Source: an uncultured Xanthomonas sp.
GTDB lineage: Bacteria; Pseudomonadota; Gammaproteobacteria; Xanthomonadales; Xanthomonadaceae
Direction of reading: 5' to 3'
DNA length: 64,000 bases
Assembly: GCA_943912265.1 (NCBI GenBank)
Contig: CALTTS010000003.1
Span: forward strand, 124,001-188,000
A program made the position numbers and the translations under genes. The notes beneath the pieces are model-generated. The model was given only the letters and a program-made list of their open reading frames with translations, made no database searches and had not been told where the DNA came from. Every line of letters starts with the position of its first letter. The stretch's first letter is position 1. Shown one piece after another: positions 10,369-19,693 of the stretch.

Positions 10369-11453
10369 CGCAGCCGGTACTCCGCCTGCGCGCCCTCGAC
10401 CGGGACGATGCGGCCGTCGCCGCCGAGCATGCGCTCGAACCCGGGCAGGCCGCTGAGCAGGTCCAGGTCGAACTCGACGCGGTCGCCGGCCGCGTGCGCC
10501 GGCACCATCCGCCGCACCACGATCGCATCCTGCAGCAGGCCGGACAGGCGCATGTAGTCCTCGGCGCTGTCCACGCCGCTGAAGGCGACGCGGTAGGTGC
10601 CGGCCGGGCCGGCGCTCTGCACCTTGGCGTAGCGCTTGAACAGCGCGTCGGCGGCCCCGTCCGCGCCGGCCAGCATCGCCCGGCGCGGGTCGGCATCGCG
10701 GGTGGACCAGGTGGCCAGCACGCTGCCGCCGTCGACGAAGCTCCAGTCCGCGGCCCAGCCGCCGTTGCTGCGGTACAGCTTGCCGATCAGCTGCATCGGC
10801 GGGCTGTAGCGGGCCGAGGCGCGCGCCACCGCCGATGCGTCCTGGCGCCAGACCGCGCCGGCCGCGGCCTGCTCGGCCGCGGTGCCCGACGGCAGGCCGA
10901 GCCGGAAGCCGCGCTCGATGGCGCGGTCCAGCAGCGGGCGCGCCGCGTTGGCCTGCGGCAGGCCGACCAGGCGCGGGCCGCTGCCGTCGTCGATGGCCAG
11001 CCACAGCACCGGCTTGGGGCGCGGCTGCGGCCACACCGGCAGGCCGAGCGCGGACGCCAGCGCATCCACCGCCTCCGGCTTGAACCGGGCCACCAGGATG
11101 GTGCGGAAGGTCGGCACCCCGCCCGGGCCGGCGGCCTGGTCCTGCCGGTAGTCGTAGCTGTCCACGTAGCCGGCCGCATTGCGCAATTCCTGTGCCACGC
11201 CCGGCTTTCCGGTCACCGCGCGGTCGCCGGAAAGCCGGGCCAGCACGCTGCCCAGTGCCCGCGCCAGCGCGCCGTTGCGGTCGGCGTCGGCCTGACTGGC
11301 CACCGGCACCTCGGCGTCGTAGACGCTCTTCGCACCGGCCACGTCGCCTTCGGTGCGCAGGCCCGACTGCGCCAGCGCGGCGGCGGCGGGAAACAGGCAC
11401 AACAGGCCCGAAAGCAACCGGGCTGACAGCCACGAACCGGCGGTACGGCGCAT
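10365..11453 (-). CDS. DUF2066 domain-containing secreted protein
   Basis: A 362-residue protein with an N-terminal signal sequence ending near AAALAQ. The body matches the DUF2066 pattern: ARALGSVLARLSGDRAV, VDSYDYRQD and VARFKPEAVDALASALG. The C-terminal half contains repeated beta segments (SNGGWAADWSF, TYRVAFSGVDSAEDYMRL). The function is unknown, and it is probably periplasmic. I prefer ATG 11453 because AAGG lies at normal distance, whereas the in-frame ATG at 11462 directly abuts it. It is the first gene of the DUF2066-perM-hda operon and is divergent from purM. Confidence 0.82.
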   Translation of the reverse strand: MRRTAGSWLSARLLSGLLCLFPAAAALAQSGLRTEGDVAGAKSVYDAEVPVASQADADRNGALARALGSVLARLSGDRAVTGKPGVAQELRNAAGYVDSYDYRQDQAAGPGGVPTFRTILVARFKPEAVDALASALGLPVWPQPRPKPVLWLAIDDGSGPRLVGLPQANAARPLLDRAIERGFRLGLPSGTAAEQAAAGAVWRQDASAVARASARYSPPMQLIGKLYRSNGGWAADWSFVDGGSVLATWSTRDADPRRAMLAGADGAADALFKRYAKVQSAGPAGTYRVAFSGVDSAEDYMRLSGLLQDAIVVRRMVPAHAAGDRVEFDLDLLSGLPGFERMLGGDGRIVPVEGAQAEYRLR

Positions 11454-11528
11454 CCGCGACATCCTTCAGGGTTGAACGTCAATGGTGAATTGTTGCCCGA
11501 ATGCCGCCGGAGCGCCAACGGCGGCTGC

Positions 11529-11534
11529 TAAAAT
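11529..11534 (+). promoter_or_regulatory. Candidate -10 box (TAAAAT) of purM
   Basis: TAAAAT lies 31 bases before the purM GTG in the divergent purM/DUF2066 gap. It predicts a leader of about 25 nt. No good -35 hexamer occurs at 16-18 bp, so only the -10 is supported. Confidence 0.4.
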
Positions 11535-11565
11535 CGCGCATCCGTCCAACAAGCCAGCCGCAGCC

Positions 11566-12627
11566 GTGACCCAGTCCACCTCGTCCGATCATCGTCCGCT
11601 GACCTACCGTGACGCCGGCGTCGACATCGACGCGGGCAACGCCCTGGTCGAACGCATCAAGCCGCTGGTCAAGCGCAGCTTCCGGCCCGAGGTGATGGGC
11701 GGGCTGGGCGGCTTCGGCGCATTGTTCGACCTGTCCGGCAAGTACCGCGAGCCGGTGCTGGTGTCCGGCACCGACGGGGTGGGCACCAAGCTCAAGCTGG
11801 CCCAGCAGTGGGACCGCCACGACACCATCGGCATCGACCTGGTCGGCATGTGCGTGAACGACGTGCTGGTGCAGGGCGCCGAGCCGCTGTTCTTCCTGGA
11901 CTACTTCGCCACCGGCCGGCTCGACGTGGACACCGCCGCCACCGTGGTCGGCGGCATCGCCCGCGGCTGCGAACTGGCCGGCTGCGCGCTGATCGGCGGG
12001 GAAACCGCCGAAATGCCGGACATGTACGGCCCCGGCGAATACGACCTGGCCGGCTTCACCGTCGGCGCGGTGGAAAAGTCGCACCTGCTCGACGGCAGCC
12101 GCGTGGCCCGCGGCGACGTGCTGATCGGCCTGGCCTCGTCCGGCCCGCATTCCAACGGCTATTCGCTGATCCGCAAAGTGCTGGCGCGCAGCGGCGACCC
12201 GCAGGGCATGGACATCGGCGGGGTCACCCTGGAAGACGCGCTGATGGCGCCCACCGCGCTGTACGTCAAGCCGGTGCTGGAGCTGCTGCGCATCCACGGC
12301 ACCGGCTGCATCCACGGCATGGCCCACGTCACCGGCGGCGGCCTGACCGAGAACATCATCCGGGTGGTGCCCGAGGGCCTGAGCCTGGACATCGCCGCCG
12401 ACAGCTGGGCACCGCCGGCGGTGTTCGGCTGGCTGCAGGAGACCGGGGCGATCGAGCCGGCCGAAATGTGGCGCACCTTCAACTGCGGCATCGGCTACGT
12501 GCTGATCGTCGCGCCGGCGATGGCCGCGCAGATCGGCGACCACCTCGACCGCCTGGGGCTGGTGCACTGGCAGATCGGCGAAGTGGTCGAAGCCGCCGGC
12601 GAAGGCCCGCGCGTCCGCATCGGCTGA
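11566..12627 (+). CDS. purM: Phosphoribosylformylglycinamidine cyclo-ligase
   Basis: PurM (AIR synthetase) closes the imidazole ring in step five of purine synthesis. The 353-residue sequence has the expected motifs: LTYRDAGVDIDAGN, FRPEVMGGLGGFGALF, SGTDGVGTKLKLA, GMCVNDVLVQGAEPLFFLDY, IGGETAEMPDMY, GLASSGPHSNGYSLIR and VTGGGLTENI. GTG 11566 gives the normal family length and follows the TAAAAT box; an earlier in-frame ATG would add a low-complexity extension that includes the promoter. It is followed by purN, 10 bp downstream. Confidence 0.95.
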   Translation: MTQSTSSDHRPLTYRDAGVDIDAGNALVERIKPLVKRSFRPEVMGGLGGFGALFDLSGKYREPVLVSGTDGVGTKLKLAQQWDRHDTIGIDLVGMCVNDVLVQGAEPLFFLDYFATGRLDVDTAATVVGGIARGCELAGCALIGGETAEMPDMYGPGEYDLAGFTVGAVEKSHLLDGSRVARGDVLIGLASSGPHSNGYSLIRKVLARSGDPQGMDIGGVTLEDALMAPTALYVKPVLELLRIHGTGCIHGMAHVTGGGLTENIIRVVPEGLSLDIAADSWAPPAVFGWLQETGAIEPAEMWRTFNCGIGYVLIVAPAMAAQIGDHLDRLGLVHWQIGEVVEAAGEGPRVRIG

Positions 12628-12637
12628 GCGGCGGGCA

Positions 12638-13312
12638 ATGGCATCGCACGGCGCCCCCGCCGGCGCGCGGCTGGCCGTGCTGGCCTCCGGCCGCGGCAGC
12701 AACCTGCAGGCCCTGCTCGACGCCATCGCCGACGGCAGCTTGCCGGCCGCCGTGGTCGGCGTGTTCTCCGACCGGCCCGATGCGCCGGCGCTGGCGATGG
12801 TGCCGGAAGCCCGGCGCTGGAGCGCGCGACCGCGCGACTACGCCGACCGCGCCGCCTTCGATGCCGCGCTGGCCGACGCGGTCGCGGCCGTGGCGCCGGA
12901 CTGGGTGGTCTGCGCCGGCTACATGCGCATCCTCGGCGGCGACTTCATCGCCCGCTTCGCCGGGCGCCTGCTGAACATCCATCCCTCGCTGCTGCCGCGC
13001 CACCGCGGCCTGCACACCCATGCCGCGGCGCTGGCCGCCGGCGATGCCGAGCACGGCGCCAGCGTCCATTTCGTCACCCCGGAACTGGATGCCGGCGCAG
13101 TAATCGCGCAGGTCCGCCTGCCGGTGCGCGCCGGCGACACCCCGGAAACGCTGGCCGCGCGCCTGCTGCCGCTGGAACACCGGCTGCTGGTCGCCACCGT
13201 CGGCCTGGCCGTGGCCGGCCGGCTGGCTGAACGGGGCGACAAGGCCTGCCTGGATGGTCAGGAGCGGTTTAGTCCGCTGTGCCTAGATTGGTCCGGCAAG
13301 CTCCGGGAATGA
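12638..13312 (+). CDS. purN: Phosphoribosylglycinamide formyltransferase
   Basis: PurN transfers a formyl group from 10-formyl-THF to GAR in purine synthesis. The 224-residue protein has VLASGRGSNLQALLDAI, GYMRILGGDFI, the catalytic NIHPSLLP, HGASVHFVTPELDAG and the catalytic Asp in the latter. It begins ten bases after the purM stop and belongs to the same operon. The C-terminal extension after RLAERGDKACLDG is ordinary for the group. Start ATG 12638 is preceded by GGCGGG. Confidence 0.95.
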   Translation: MASHGAPAGARLAVLASGRGSNLQALLDAIADGSLPAAVVGVFSDRPDAPALAMVPEARRWSARPRDYADRAAFDAALADAVAAVAPDWVVCAGYMRILGGDFIARFAGRLLNIHPSLLPRHRGLHTHAAALAAGDAEHGASVHFVTPELDAGAVIAQVRLPVRAGDTPETLAARLLPLEHRLLVATVGLAVAGRLAERGDKACLDGQERFSPLCLDWSGKLRE

Positions 13313-13367
13313 GCCGACCTACGCCGGCCCCCCGGCCCCCGTCTCTCCCAAGGATCAGGCCCCTCCT

Positions 13368-14129
13368 ATGAAATCGCCGCTGGCCCTGCTGGCCCTGCTG
13401 GCTCCCTTCGTCCTGCTGTCCGTCGCCGCCCGCGCGCAATCGACGGACACGCCCGCCGCCGAGGCCCCGGCAGCGCCGCCGGCGCTGGAACCGTTCACGG
13501 CCACCTACCAGGCGTTCTACAAGGGCAGGCAGGCGGGCAGCGCCACGATGGAGGTGGTGCAAGGCCAGGGCCGGCAATGGCGGATGGACCTGTCGGTGCA
13601 CGGCGAACGCGGCTTTGCCGGCATCCTCGGCCTGAACCTCGAACAGAGCACCGTGTTCGAGAACGATGCCGGCCAGTACCGCCCGCTCAGCCAGAGCACG
13701 GTGCGCAAGGGCCTGTTCCTCGGCAAGAAGGTCACCGGCGCATACGACTGGGGCGCCCATGTCGCGCGCTGGAGCGGCGACCTGAAGAAGGACCGCACCC
13801 AGCCGGTGCCGCTGCAGAACGGCGACCTGAGCGCGCTGCTGATCAACCTGGCGATCATGCGTGACGCCCGGCCCGGCAGGACGCTGCACTACCGCTTCGT
13901 CGACGGCGGCCGCGTCCGCGAGCACGTCTACCAGGTCGCCGCACAGACCGAAATCGTCCCGGTCGGCGACCTCAGCTACGATGCGATGCGCGTTTCACGC
14001 ACCAATGGCGGCAACAACGAGACGATCCTCTGGGTCGCCGACGGCGTGCCCACCCCGATCCGCATCCTCCAGCGCGAGGACGGCGAAGACCGCGTCGATC
14101 TGCGCCTGGTCGAATACACAGGAAACTGA
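13368..14129 (+). CDS. DUF3108 domain-containing secreted protein (copy 1)
   Basis: A 253-residue protein with a signal peptide (MKSPLALLALLAPFVLLSVA, cleavage near ARAQ) and an Ala/Pro linker. The DUF3108 body follows: FTATYQAFYKGRQAGSATM, a central YDWGAHVARWSGDLKKDRT, and a C-terminal DGVPTPIRILQREDG. The family is predicted to be an envelope beta-barrel-like lipid or polysaccharide factor, with no proven biochemical role. It is the first of three tandem paralogs and carries an AAGGATC ribosome site region upstream. Confidence 0.85.
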   Translation: MKSPLALLALLAPFVLLSVAARAQSTDTPAAEAPAAPPALEPFTATYQAFYKGRQAGSATMEVVQGQGRQWRMDLSVHGERGFAGILGLNLEQSTVFENDAGQYRPLSQSTVRKGLFLGKKVTGAYDWGAHVARWSGDLKKDRTQPVPLQNGDLSALLINLAIMRDARPGRTLHYRFVDGGRVREHVYQVAAQTEIVPVGDLSYDAMRVSRTNGGNNETILWVADGVPTPIRILQREDGEDRVDLRLVEYTGN

Positions 14130-14133
14130 AACC

Positions 14134-14823
14134 ATGAACCTCCCAGCCCGTTCCGCCCTGTTCCGCGCTGCCGCCCTCGCCCTGCTGGTGCTGCCGAGCC
14201 TGCCCGCGCTGGCGATCGAGCCGTTCACCGCCGACTACCAGGCCAGCTACATGGGCCTGCAGGCCAACGGCACGATGAAGGTCGAGGCACAGGGCGGCAA
14301 CCGCTGGCGCTACAGCCTGAACATCAGGAACCAGGTCGCCAACCTGAGCCAGAACACCGTCTTCGACGAGAAGGACGGCCGCTACCGCCCGCTCAGCGGC
14401 AGCGACCACACCACGGCCCTGTTCAAGAAGAAGAACGTGGACGCCGTCTACGACTGGGACAAGCGCGTGGCCACCTGGAGCGGCGACATCAAGCCCGACC
14501 GCACCGGCCCGGTGGCGCTGCAGTCCGGCGACATGGACGGCCTGCTGATGAACCTCGCCCTGGCCCGCGACGTGGCCGCCGGCAAGCCGCTGAACTACCG
14601 CCTGGTCGAGGACGGCCGGGCCAAGCCGATGAGCTACCAGATCGCCGGCAAGGAATCGGTCACGGTGGAAGGCCGGACGCAGGAGGCCACCAAGGTGGTG
14701 CGCGGCGACGGCAAGCGCCAGATCGTCGCCTGGGTGGTGCCCGGCGTTCCGGTGCCGGTGCGGATCGTCCAGCGCGAGAACGGCGCCGACACGCTCGACC
14801 TGACGATCAAGTCGCTGCGCTGA
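14134..14823 (+). CDS. DUF3108 domain-containing secreted protein (copy 2)
   Basis: A 229-residue paralog of the preceding gene, starting 4 bp after its stop with AGGAAA as ribosome site. It has a signal peptide (ALALLVLPSLPALA). Shared landmarks are FTADYQASYMGLQANGTM, YDWDKRVATWSGDIKPDRTG, VALQSGDMDGLLMNLALARD and PGVPVPVRIVQRENG. It is closer to copy 3 than to copy 1, mainly through the LQSGDMD block. The function is unknown; the export signal points to the periplasm. Confidence 0.85.
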   Translation: MNLPARSALFRAAALALLVLPSLPALAIEPFTADYQASYMGLQANGTMKVEAQGGNRWRYSLNIRNQVANLSQNTVFDEKDGRYRPLSGSDHTTALFKKKNVDAVYDWDKRVATWSGDIKPDRTGPVALQSGDMDGLLMNLALARDVAAGKPLNYRLVEDGRAKPMSYQIAGKESVTVEGRTQEATKVVRGDGKRQIVAWVVPGVPVPVRIVQRENGADTLDLTIKSLR

Positions 14824-14854
14824 ACCCCGCCGACCTTTCCCTTTTTCCTCGCGA

Positions 14855-15547
14855 ATGCATCCCGCCATGACTACCAGACCCCTGCTGCTCGCCGCGCTGG
14901 CCGCACTTTCCATCCCCGCCACCGATGCGCATGCCGCGCTGCGGCCTGCCAAGGCGGGCTATCAGGTGTCCTTCAAGGGGCTGGACGCCAGCGGCACGAT
15001 GGCGCTGGCCAGCCAGGGCAACGGCCGCTGGATCTACGTGCTCGGCGCCGGCAATGCCGTGGCCAGCATCAGCCAGGCCACCACGTTCCTGGAAAAGGGC
15101 GACCGGCTGATCCCGCTCGGCGGCAGCGACAAGTCCGACTACACGCTGAAAAAGCAGTCCGTGGTCACTCGTTACGACTGGGCCAAGGGGCAGGCCACTT
15201 GGTCCGGCGACGTGAAGCCCGGCCGCGCCGGCCCCGTCAGGCTGCAATCCGGCGACATGGATGCCCTGCTGGTGAACCTGGCCCTGGCGCGCGACATCGC
15301 CGCGGGGAAGCCGGCGGTGTACCGGATGGTCGAGAACGGCCGCGCCAAGACCGTGGCCTACAAGGTGTCCGGCCGGGAAACCCTGACCATCGCCGGCCGC
15401 ACGCTGGACACCACGCGCGTGGTCCAGTCCGGCGGCAACAAGATGACCGTGGCCTGGGTGGCGGTCGGCGTCCCGTTCCCCGTCCGGATCGTCCAGCGCG
15501 AAGGCGGCAAGGAAACCGTGCGCCTGCAGCTCACCTCGCTGGGCTGA
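14855..15547 (+). CDS. DUF3108 domain-containing secreted protein (copy 3)
   Basis: A 230-residue third paralog with a signal peptide (PLLLAALAALSIPATDAHA). Landmarks repeat those of copy 2: AGYQVSFKGLDASGTMAL, YDWAKGQATWSGDVKPGR, VRLQSGDMDALLVNLALARD and VGVPFPVRIVQREGG. The start may be ATG 14855 or ATG 14867; neither has a strong ribosome site. It closes the purM-purN-DUF3108 run and converges with the minus-strand EF-hand gene, 66 bp away. Confidence 0.83.
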   Translation: MHPAMTTRPLLLAALAALSIPATDAHAALRPAKAGYQVSFKGLDASGTMALASQGNGRWIYVLGAGNAVASISQATTFLEKGDRLIPLGGSDKSDYTLKKQSVVTRYDWAKGQATWSGDVKPGRAGPVRLQSGDMDALLVNLALARDIAAGKPAVYRMVENGRAKTVAYKVSGRETLTIAGRTLDTTRVVQSGGNKMTVAWVAVGVPFPVRIVQREGGKETVRLQLTSLG

Positions 15548-15613
15548 ACCTCCGGAGCGGCTGCGGGCTGGCCGGCCGCTTCGGTCGCGCCGCCCCCGAG
15601 GACGCGAGGCCGC

Positions 15614-15915
15614 CTACTTTCCCGCCTTGCCGAACTCGGTGCGGCAGTCCACCCGGAACGGCTTGTCGCTGCCCCGCCGGATGAAGTGGGAGCAGGTGCG
15701 GTTGCCGTCCTGTTCGCGCACGACGCGGACCGCATAGACCGCCTCGAGCATTTCCTGCTGGCTGACGGTGCCGTCGCCGTTCCAGTCCATGTCCCTGGCC
15801 GGCAGGCCGGCGGTGATCGCCGCGCCGTCCCAGTACAGCCAGCCGATGCCGAGCAGCAGCACGGCCAGCACGCCGAGCAGCACCTTGCGGCGCGGGGTCA
15901 GCGGGCCGCGCAGGA

Positions 15916-15919
<4 letters not shown>
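15614..15919 (-). CDS. Small membrane-anchored EF-hand protein
   Basis: A 101-residue protein with a basic N-terminus, one transmembrane helix (VLLGVLAVLLLGIGWLYW) and one canonical calcium loop DWNGDGTVSQQE (D1, N3, D5, G6, S9, E12). A C-terminal region with two cysteines (RTCSHF, RVDCRTEF) could form a disulfide outside the membrane. The GTG start overlaps the murA stop (GTGA), so it is translationally coupled to murA. No known named family is recognised. The single EF-hand suggests calcium sensing or structural binding in the periplasm. Confidence 0.75.
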
Positions 15920-17193
<1,274 letters not shown>

Positions 17194-17224
17194 GGGGACT
17201 TCTTGGAAAGTGGGGAAAGGCGGC

Positions 17225-17470
17225 TCAGGCCGCTTCGTCGGGCGTGACGGTCTTCAGCTGCAACGCATGGATCGCCCCGCCCATCAGCTCGCCCAGCGTG
17301 GCATAGACCATGCGGTGCCGGGCCAGCGGCAGCTTGCCGCGGAACGCCTCGCTGACCACCGTGGCCTCGAAGTGCACGCCGTCCTCGCCCTGCACCTGCG
17401 CCCGGGCGGCGGGCAGGCCGGCCTTTTCGAAGCCCGTTTCGATCAGTTCACGCAGGGTTTCGGCGTCCAC
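17225..17470 (-). CDS. BolA family protein (IbaG-like)
   Basis: An 81-residue BolA-fold protein with VQGEDGVHFEATVVSEAFRG, the conserved RHRMVYATLGELM block (His of the Fe-S/glutaredoxin site) and IHALQLKT. The position before murA is the classic location of ibaG, linked to acid stress and Fe-S handling with monothiol glutaredoxins. It is divergent from kdsD, with 53 bp between starts. Confidence 0.88.
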   Translation of the reverse strand: MDAETLRELIETGFEKAGLPAARAQVQGEDGVHFEATVVSEAFRGKLPLARHRMVYATLGELMGGAIHALQLKTVTPDEAA

Positions 17471-17483
17471 CGGGCATTCCTAA

Positions 17484-17489
17484 TAAAAT
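17484..17489 (+). promoter_or_regulatory. Candidate -10 box (TAAAAT) of the kdsD operon
   Basis: TAAAAT lies 34 bases before the kdsD ATG. It overlaps the left edge of a perfect 14-bp palindrome, AATGGCCGGCCATT at 17487-17500, which spans the expected transcription start. That palindrome could be a regulator site or chance. Confidence 0.4.
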
Positions 17490-17523
17490 GGCCGGCCATT
17501 CTACCGTTCCCGCCGGCCCGCGC

Positions 17524-18534
17524 ATGCCCTCTCCTTCCGCCCGCAACGACGATGCGACCCTCGACGGCCGGCTGATCGCCAGCGGCCGCCGCGTCATCGA
17601 GATCGAGGCCCGCGCCCTGCTCGACGAGGCCGCGCAGGTGGACGGCGCGTTCGCCCAGGCCTGCCGGCACATGCTCCGCACCCGCGGCCGGGTGGTGACC
17701 ACCGGCATGGGCAAGTCCGGGCATATTGCCCGCAAGATCGCCGCCACGCTGGCCTCCACCGGCACCCCGGCGTTCTACGTGCACCCCGGCGAGGCCGGCC
17801 ACGGCGACCTGGGCATGATCACCGACGCCGACGTGGTGCTGGCGCTGTCGTATTCGGGCGAATCGGACGAAATCATCACCCTGCTGCCGGTGCTCAAGCG
17901 CCAGGGCAACGTGCTGATCGCGATGACCGGCCGCGCCGATTCCACGCTGGCCCGCGCCGCCGACGTGCACCTGGACGTGAAGGTGTCCACCGAGGCCTGC
18001 CCGCTGCATCTGGCCCCGACCTCCAGCACCACCGTGTCGCTGGCGCTCGGCGACGCACTGGCCGTGGCCCTGCTGGAGGCGCGCGGCTTCACCGCCGACG
18101 ACTTCGCGCGCTCGCACCCGGCCGGCAGCCTCGGCCGCCGGCTGCTGCTGCACATCAGCGACGTGATGCACACCGGCGACGAAATCCCCGCCGTGCCGGC
18201 CCACGCCACCGTGGCCGAAGCGCTGGTGGAAATGACCCGCAAGCGCCTCGGCCTGACCGCCGTGGTCGACGACCGCCGCCGCCTGCTGGGCATCTTCACC
18301 GACGGCGACCTGCGCCGCGCGCTGGACGCCACCACGCTGGACGTGCGCAGCACGCCGATCGACGCGCTGATGACCCGCGACCCGGTCACCATCGGCCCGC
18401 AGCAGCTTGCCGCCGAAGGCGCGCGCCTGCTGGAGGAAAGGAAGATCGGCAGCGGGTTGATCGTCGTCGACGATGAACGCCGCGTGGTCGGCGCGCTGAA
18501 CATCCACGACCTGCTGCGCGCGCGCGTGGTATGA
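17524..18534 (+). CDS. kdsD: D-arabinose 5-phosphate isomerase
   Basis: KdsD converts ribulose 5-phosphate to arabinose 5-phosphate, the first step toward Kdo for LPS. The 336-residue protein has an N-terminal SIS domain (TTGMGKSGHIARKIAATLAS, HPGEAGHGDLGMI, LSYSGESDEI, CPLHLAPTSST) and two C-terminal CBS domains (DVMHTGDEIP and DALMTRDPVT, each followed by the GIFTDGDLRR or IVVDDERRVVGALN strand). ATG 17524 gives normal family length. It overlaps the KdsC-like gene by ATGA and heads the Kdo/LPS-transport operon. Confidence 0.94.
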   Translation: MPSPSARNDDATLDGRLIASGRRVIEIEARALLDEAAQVDGAFAQACRHMLRTRGRVVTTGMGKSGHIARKIAATLASTGTPAFYVHPGEAGHGDLGMITDADVVLALSYSGESDEIITLLPVLKRQGNVLIAMTGRADSTLARAADVHLDVKVSTEACPLHLAPTSSTTVSLALGDALAVALLEARGFTADDFARSHPAGSLGRRLLLHISDVMHTGDEIPAVPAHATVAEALVEMTRKRLGLTAVVDDRRRLLGIFTDGDLRRALDATTLDVRSTPIDALMTRDPVTIGPQQLAAEGARLLEERKIGSGLIVVDDERRVVGALNIHDLLRARVV

Positions 18535-19127
18535 CACCCGCGGAACGGAGGCCGCCCCGCATGCACTACTCCCCATTCGCCCTGCTCGACGACGACGTGA
18601 TCGAGCGCGCCGCACGCATCCGCCTGCTGTGCCTGGCCGCCAACGGCACGCTGACCGACGGCCGCACCCTGGTCGACGCCGACGGGCACCGGCACAAGGC
18701 GTTCCACGACGCCGACGCGCGCGGGCTGGCGCTGCTGCTCGGCGCTGGCATCCGGGTGGCGGTCATCACCGCCGACGCCACCGGCATCGTGGCGCACTGG
18801 GCCGGCGGCTCCGGCATCGAGGTCCACGCCGGCATCGGCGACAAGGCCGCGTGCCTGCGCGGCCTGCGCCTGCGCCACGCGCTTTCCGCCGAGGAAGTGG
18901 CCTTCGTCGGCAGCGACCTGCCGGACCTGGCCTGCATGCAGGCCAGCGGGCTGGCCATCGCCCCGGCGAACGCGCACCCGCTGGTGGCCGAGGCCGCGCA
19001 GTGGCTGACCCGCGCCGAAGCCGGCCGCGGCGCGGTGCGCGAAGCCTGCGACGGGCTGCTCGCCGCGCAGGGCAAGCTGGTCGGCATCCTGCACGCCCAT
19101 GCCCTGCAGGCGGAGACGCCCGCATGA
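18531..19127 (+). CDS. KdsC-like HAD protein with degenerate active site
   Basis: By position and overall sequence this 198-residue protein is the KdsC (Kdo-8-phosphate phosphatase) homolog, lying between kdsD and lptC with ATGA overlaps on both sides. The HAD motif I, normally DVDGxLTDG, reads AANGTLTDG here: the nucleophile Asp is Ala36 and the acid/base Asp is Asn38. Motif IV, normally GDDxxD, reads GSDLPD (Ser128). The motif III Lys (IGDKAACL) and the cap loop remain. I read the codons directly (gcc gcc aac), so this is not a frame error. Family knowledge predicts loss of phosphatase activity; a structural or regulatory role is possible, and I leave the symbol blank. Confidence 0.85.
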   Translation: MTPAERRPPRMHYSPFALLDDDVIERAARIRLLCLAANGTLTDGRTLVDADGHRHKAFHDADARGLALLLGAGIRVAVITADATGIVAHWAGGSGIEVHAGIGDKAACLRGLRLRHALSAEEVAFVGSDLPDLACMQASGLAIAPANAHPLVAEAAQWLTRAEAGRGAVREACDGLLAAQGKLVGILHAHALQAETPA

Positions 19128-19693
19128 ACTGGCGCATGATCCTCGGCCTGCTGCTGCTCGGCATCGCCATCCTCAGCGGCTGGTCGGCCTGGCGCCAGCG
19201 GCCCGCGCAGGCGCCAGGCGAACTGACGGTGCAGCCGACCGACTACGTGCTGCACGACTTCACCCTCGTCTCGCTGGGCAAGGACGGCAAGGAGTCCACC
19301 ACCCTCAAGGCGCCGGAAATGGAGCGCCTGCGCAGCGACCGCACCTACACCATCCGCACCCCGCTGTTCCTGCTGCCCGACGCCCAGGGCCGCTACTGGC
19401 AGCTGCGCTCGGACACCGGCTGGGTCAGCGCCGACGGCAAGGAAATCCGCCTGCGCGGCAACGTCGCCGGCGACAGCCCGCAGGTGCCGGAGGTGAAGCC
19501 GACCACGCTGCGCACCGACAGCCTGGACGCCTTCCCCGATGTGCACCAGGTCAAGACCGCCGCCGCGGTCGTCATGACCCAACCCGGTATCATGCAATCC
19601 GGGGTCGGCTTCCAGGCCGACCTCAAGACACGCCAGTACAAGCTTCTTTCCCAGGTCAAGAGCCGTTATGAACCCAATGCCGCGCGCCGCTAA
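19124..19693 (+). CDS. lptC: LPS export ABC transporter periplasmic protein LptC
   Basis: A 189-residue bitopic protein with an N-terminal anchor (WRMILGLLLLGIAILSGW). A periplasmic beta-jellyroll domain follows: PTDYVLHDFTLVSLGKDGK, then YTIRTPLFLLPDAQGRYWQL, WVSADGKEIRLRGNV and LRTDSLDAFPDVHQVKT. LptC takes LPS from LptFG and passes it to LptA. It overlaps the KdsC-like gene by ATGA and lptA by 26 bp, the usual arrangement. Confidence 0.9.
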   Translation: MNWRMILGLLLLGIAILSGWSAWRQRPAQAPGELTVQPTDYVLHDFTLVSLGKDGKESTTLKAPEMERLRSDRTYTIRTPLFLLPDAQGRYWQLRSDTGWVSADGKEIRLRGNVAGDSPQVPEVKPTTLRTDSLDAFPDVHQVKTAAAVVMTQPGIMQSGVGFQADLKTRQYKLLSQVKSRYEPNAARR

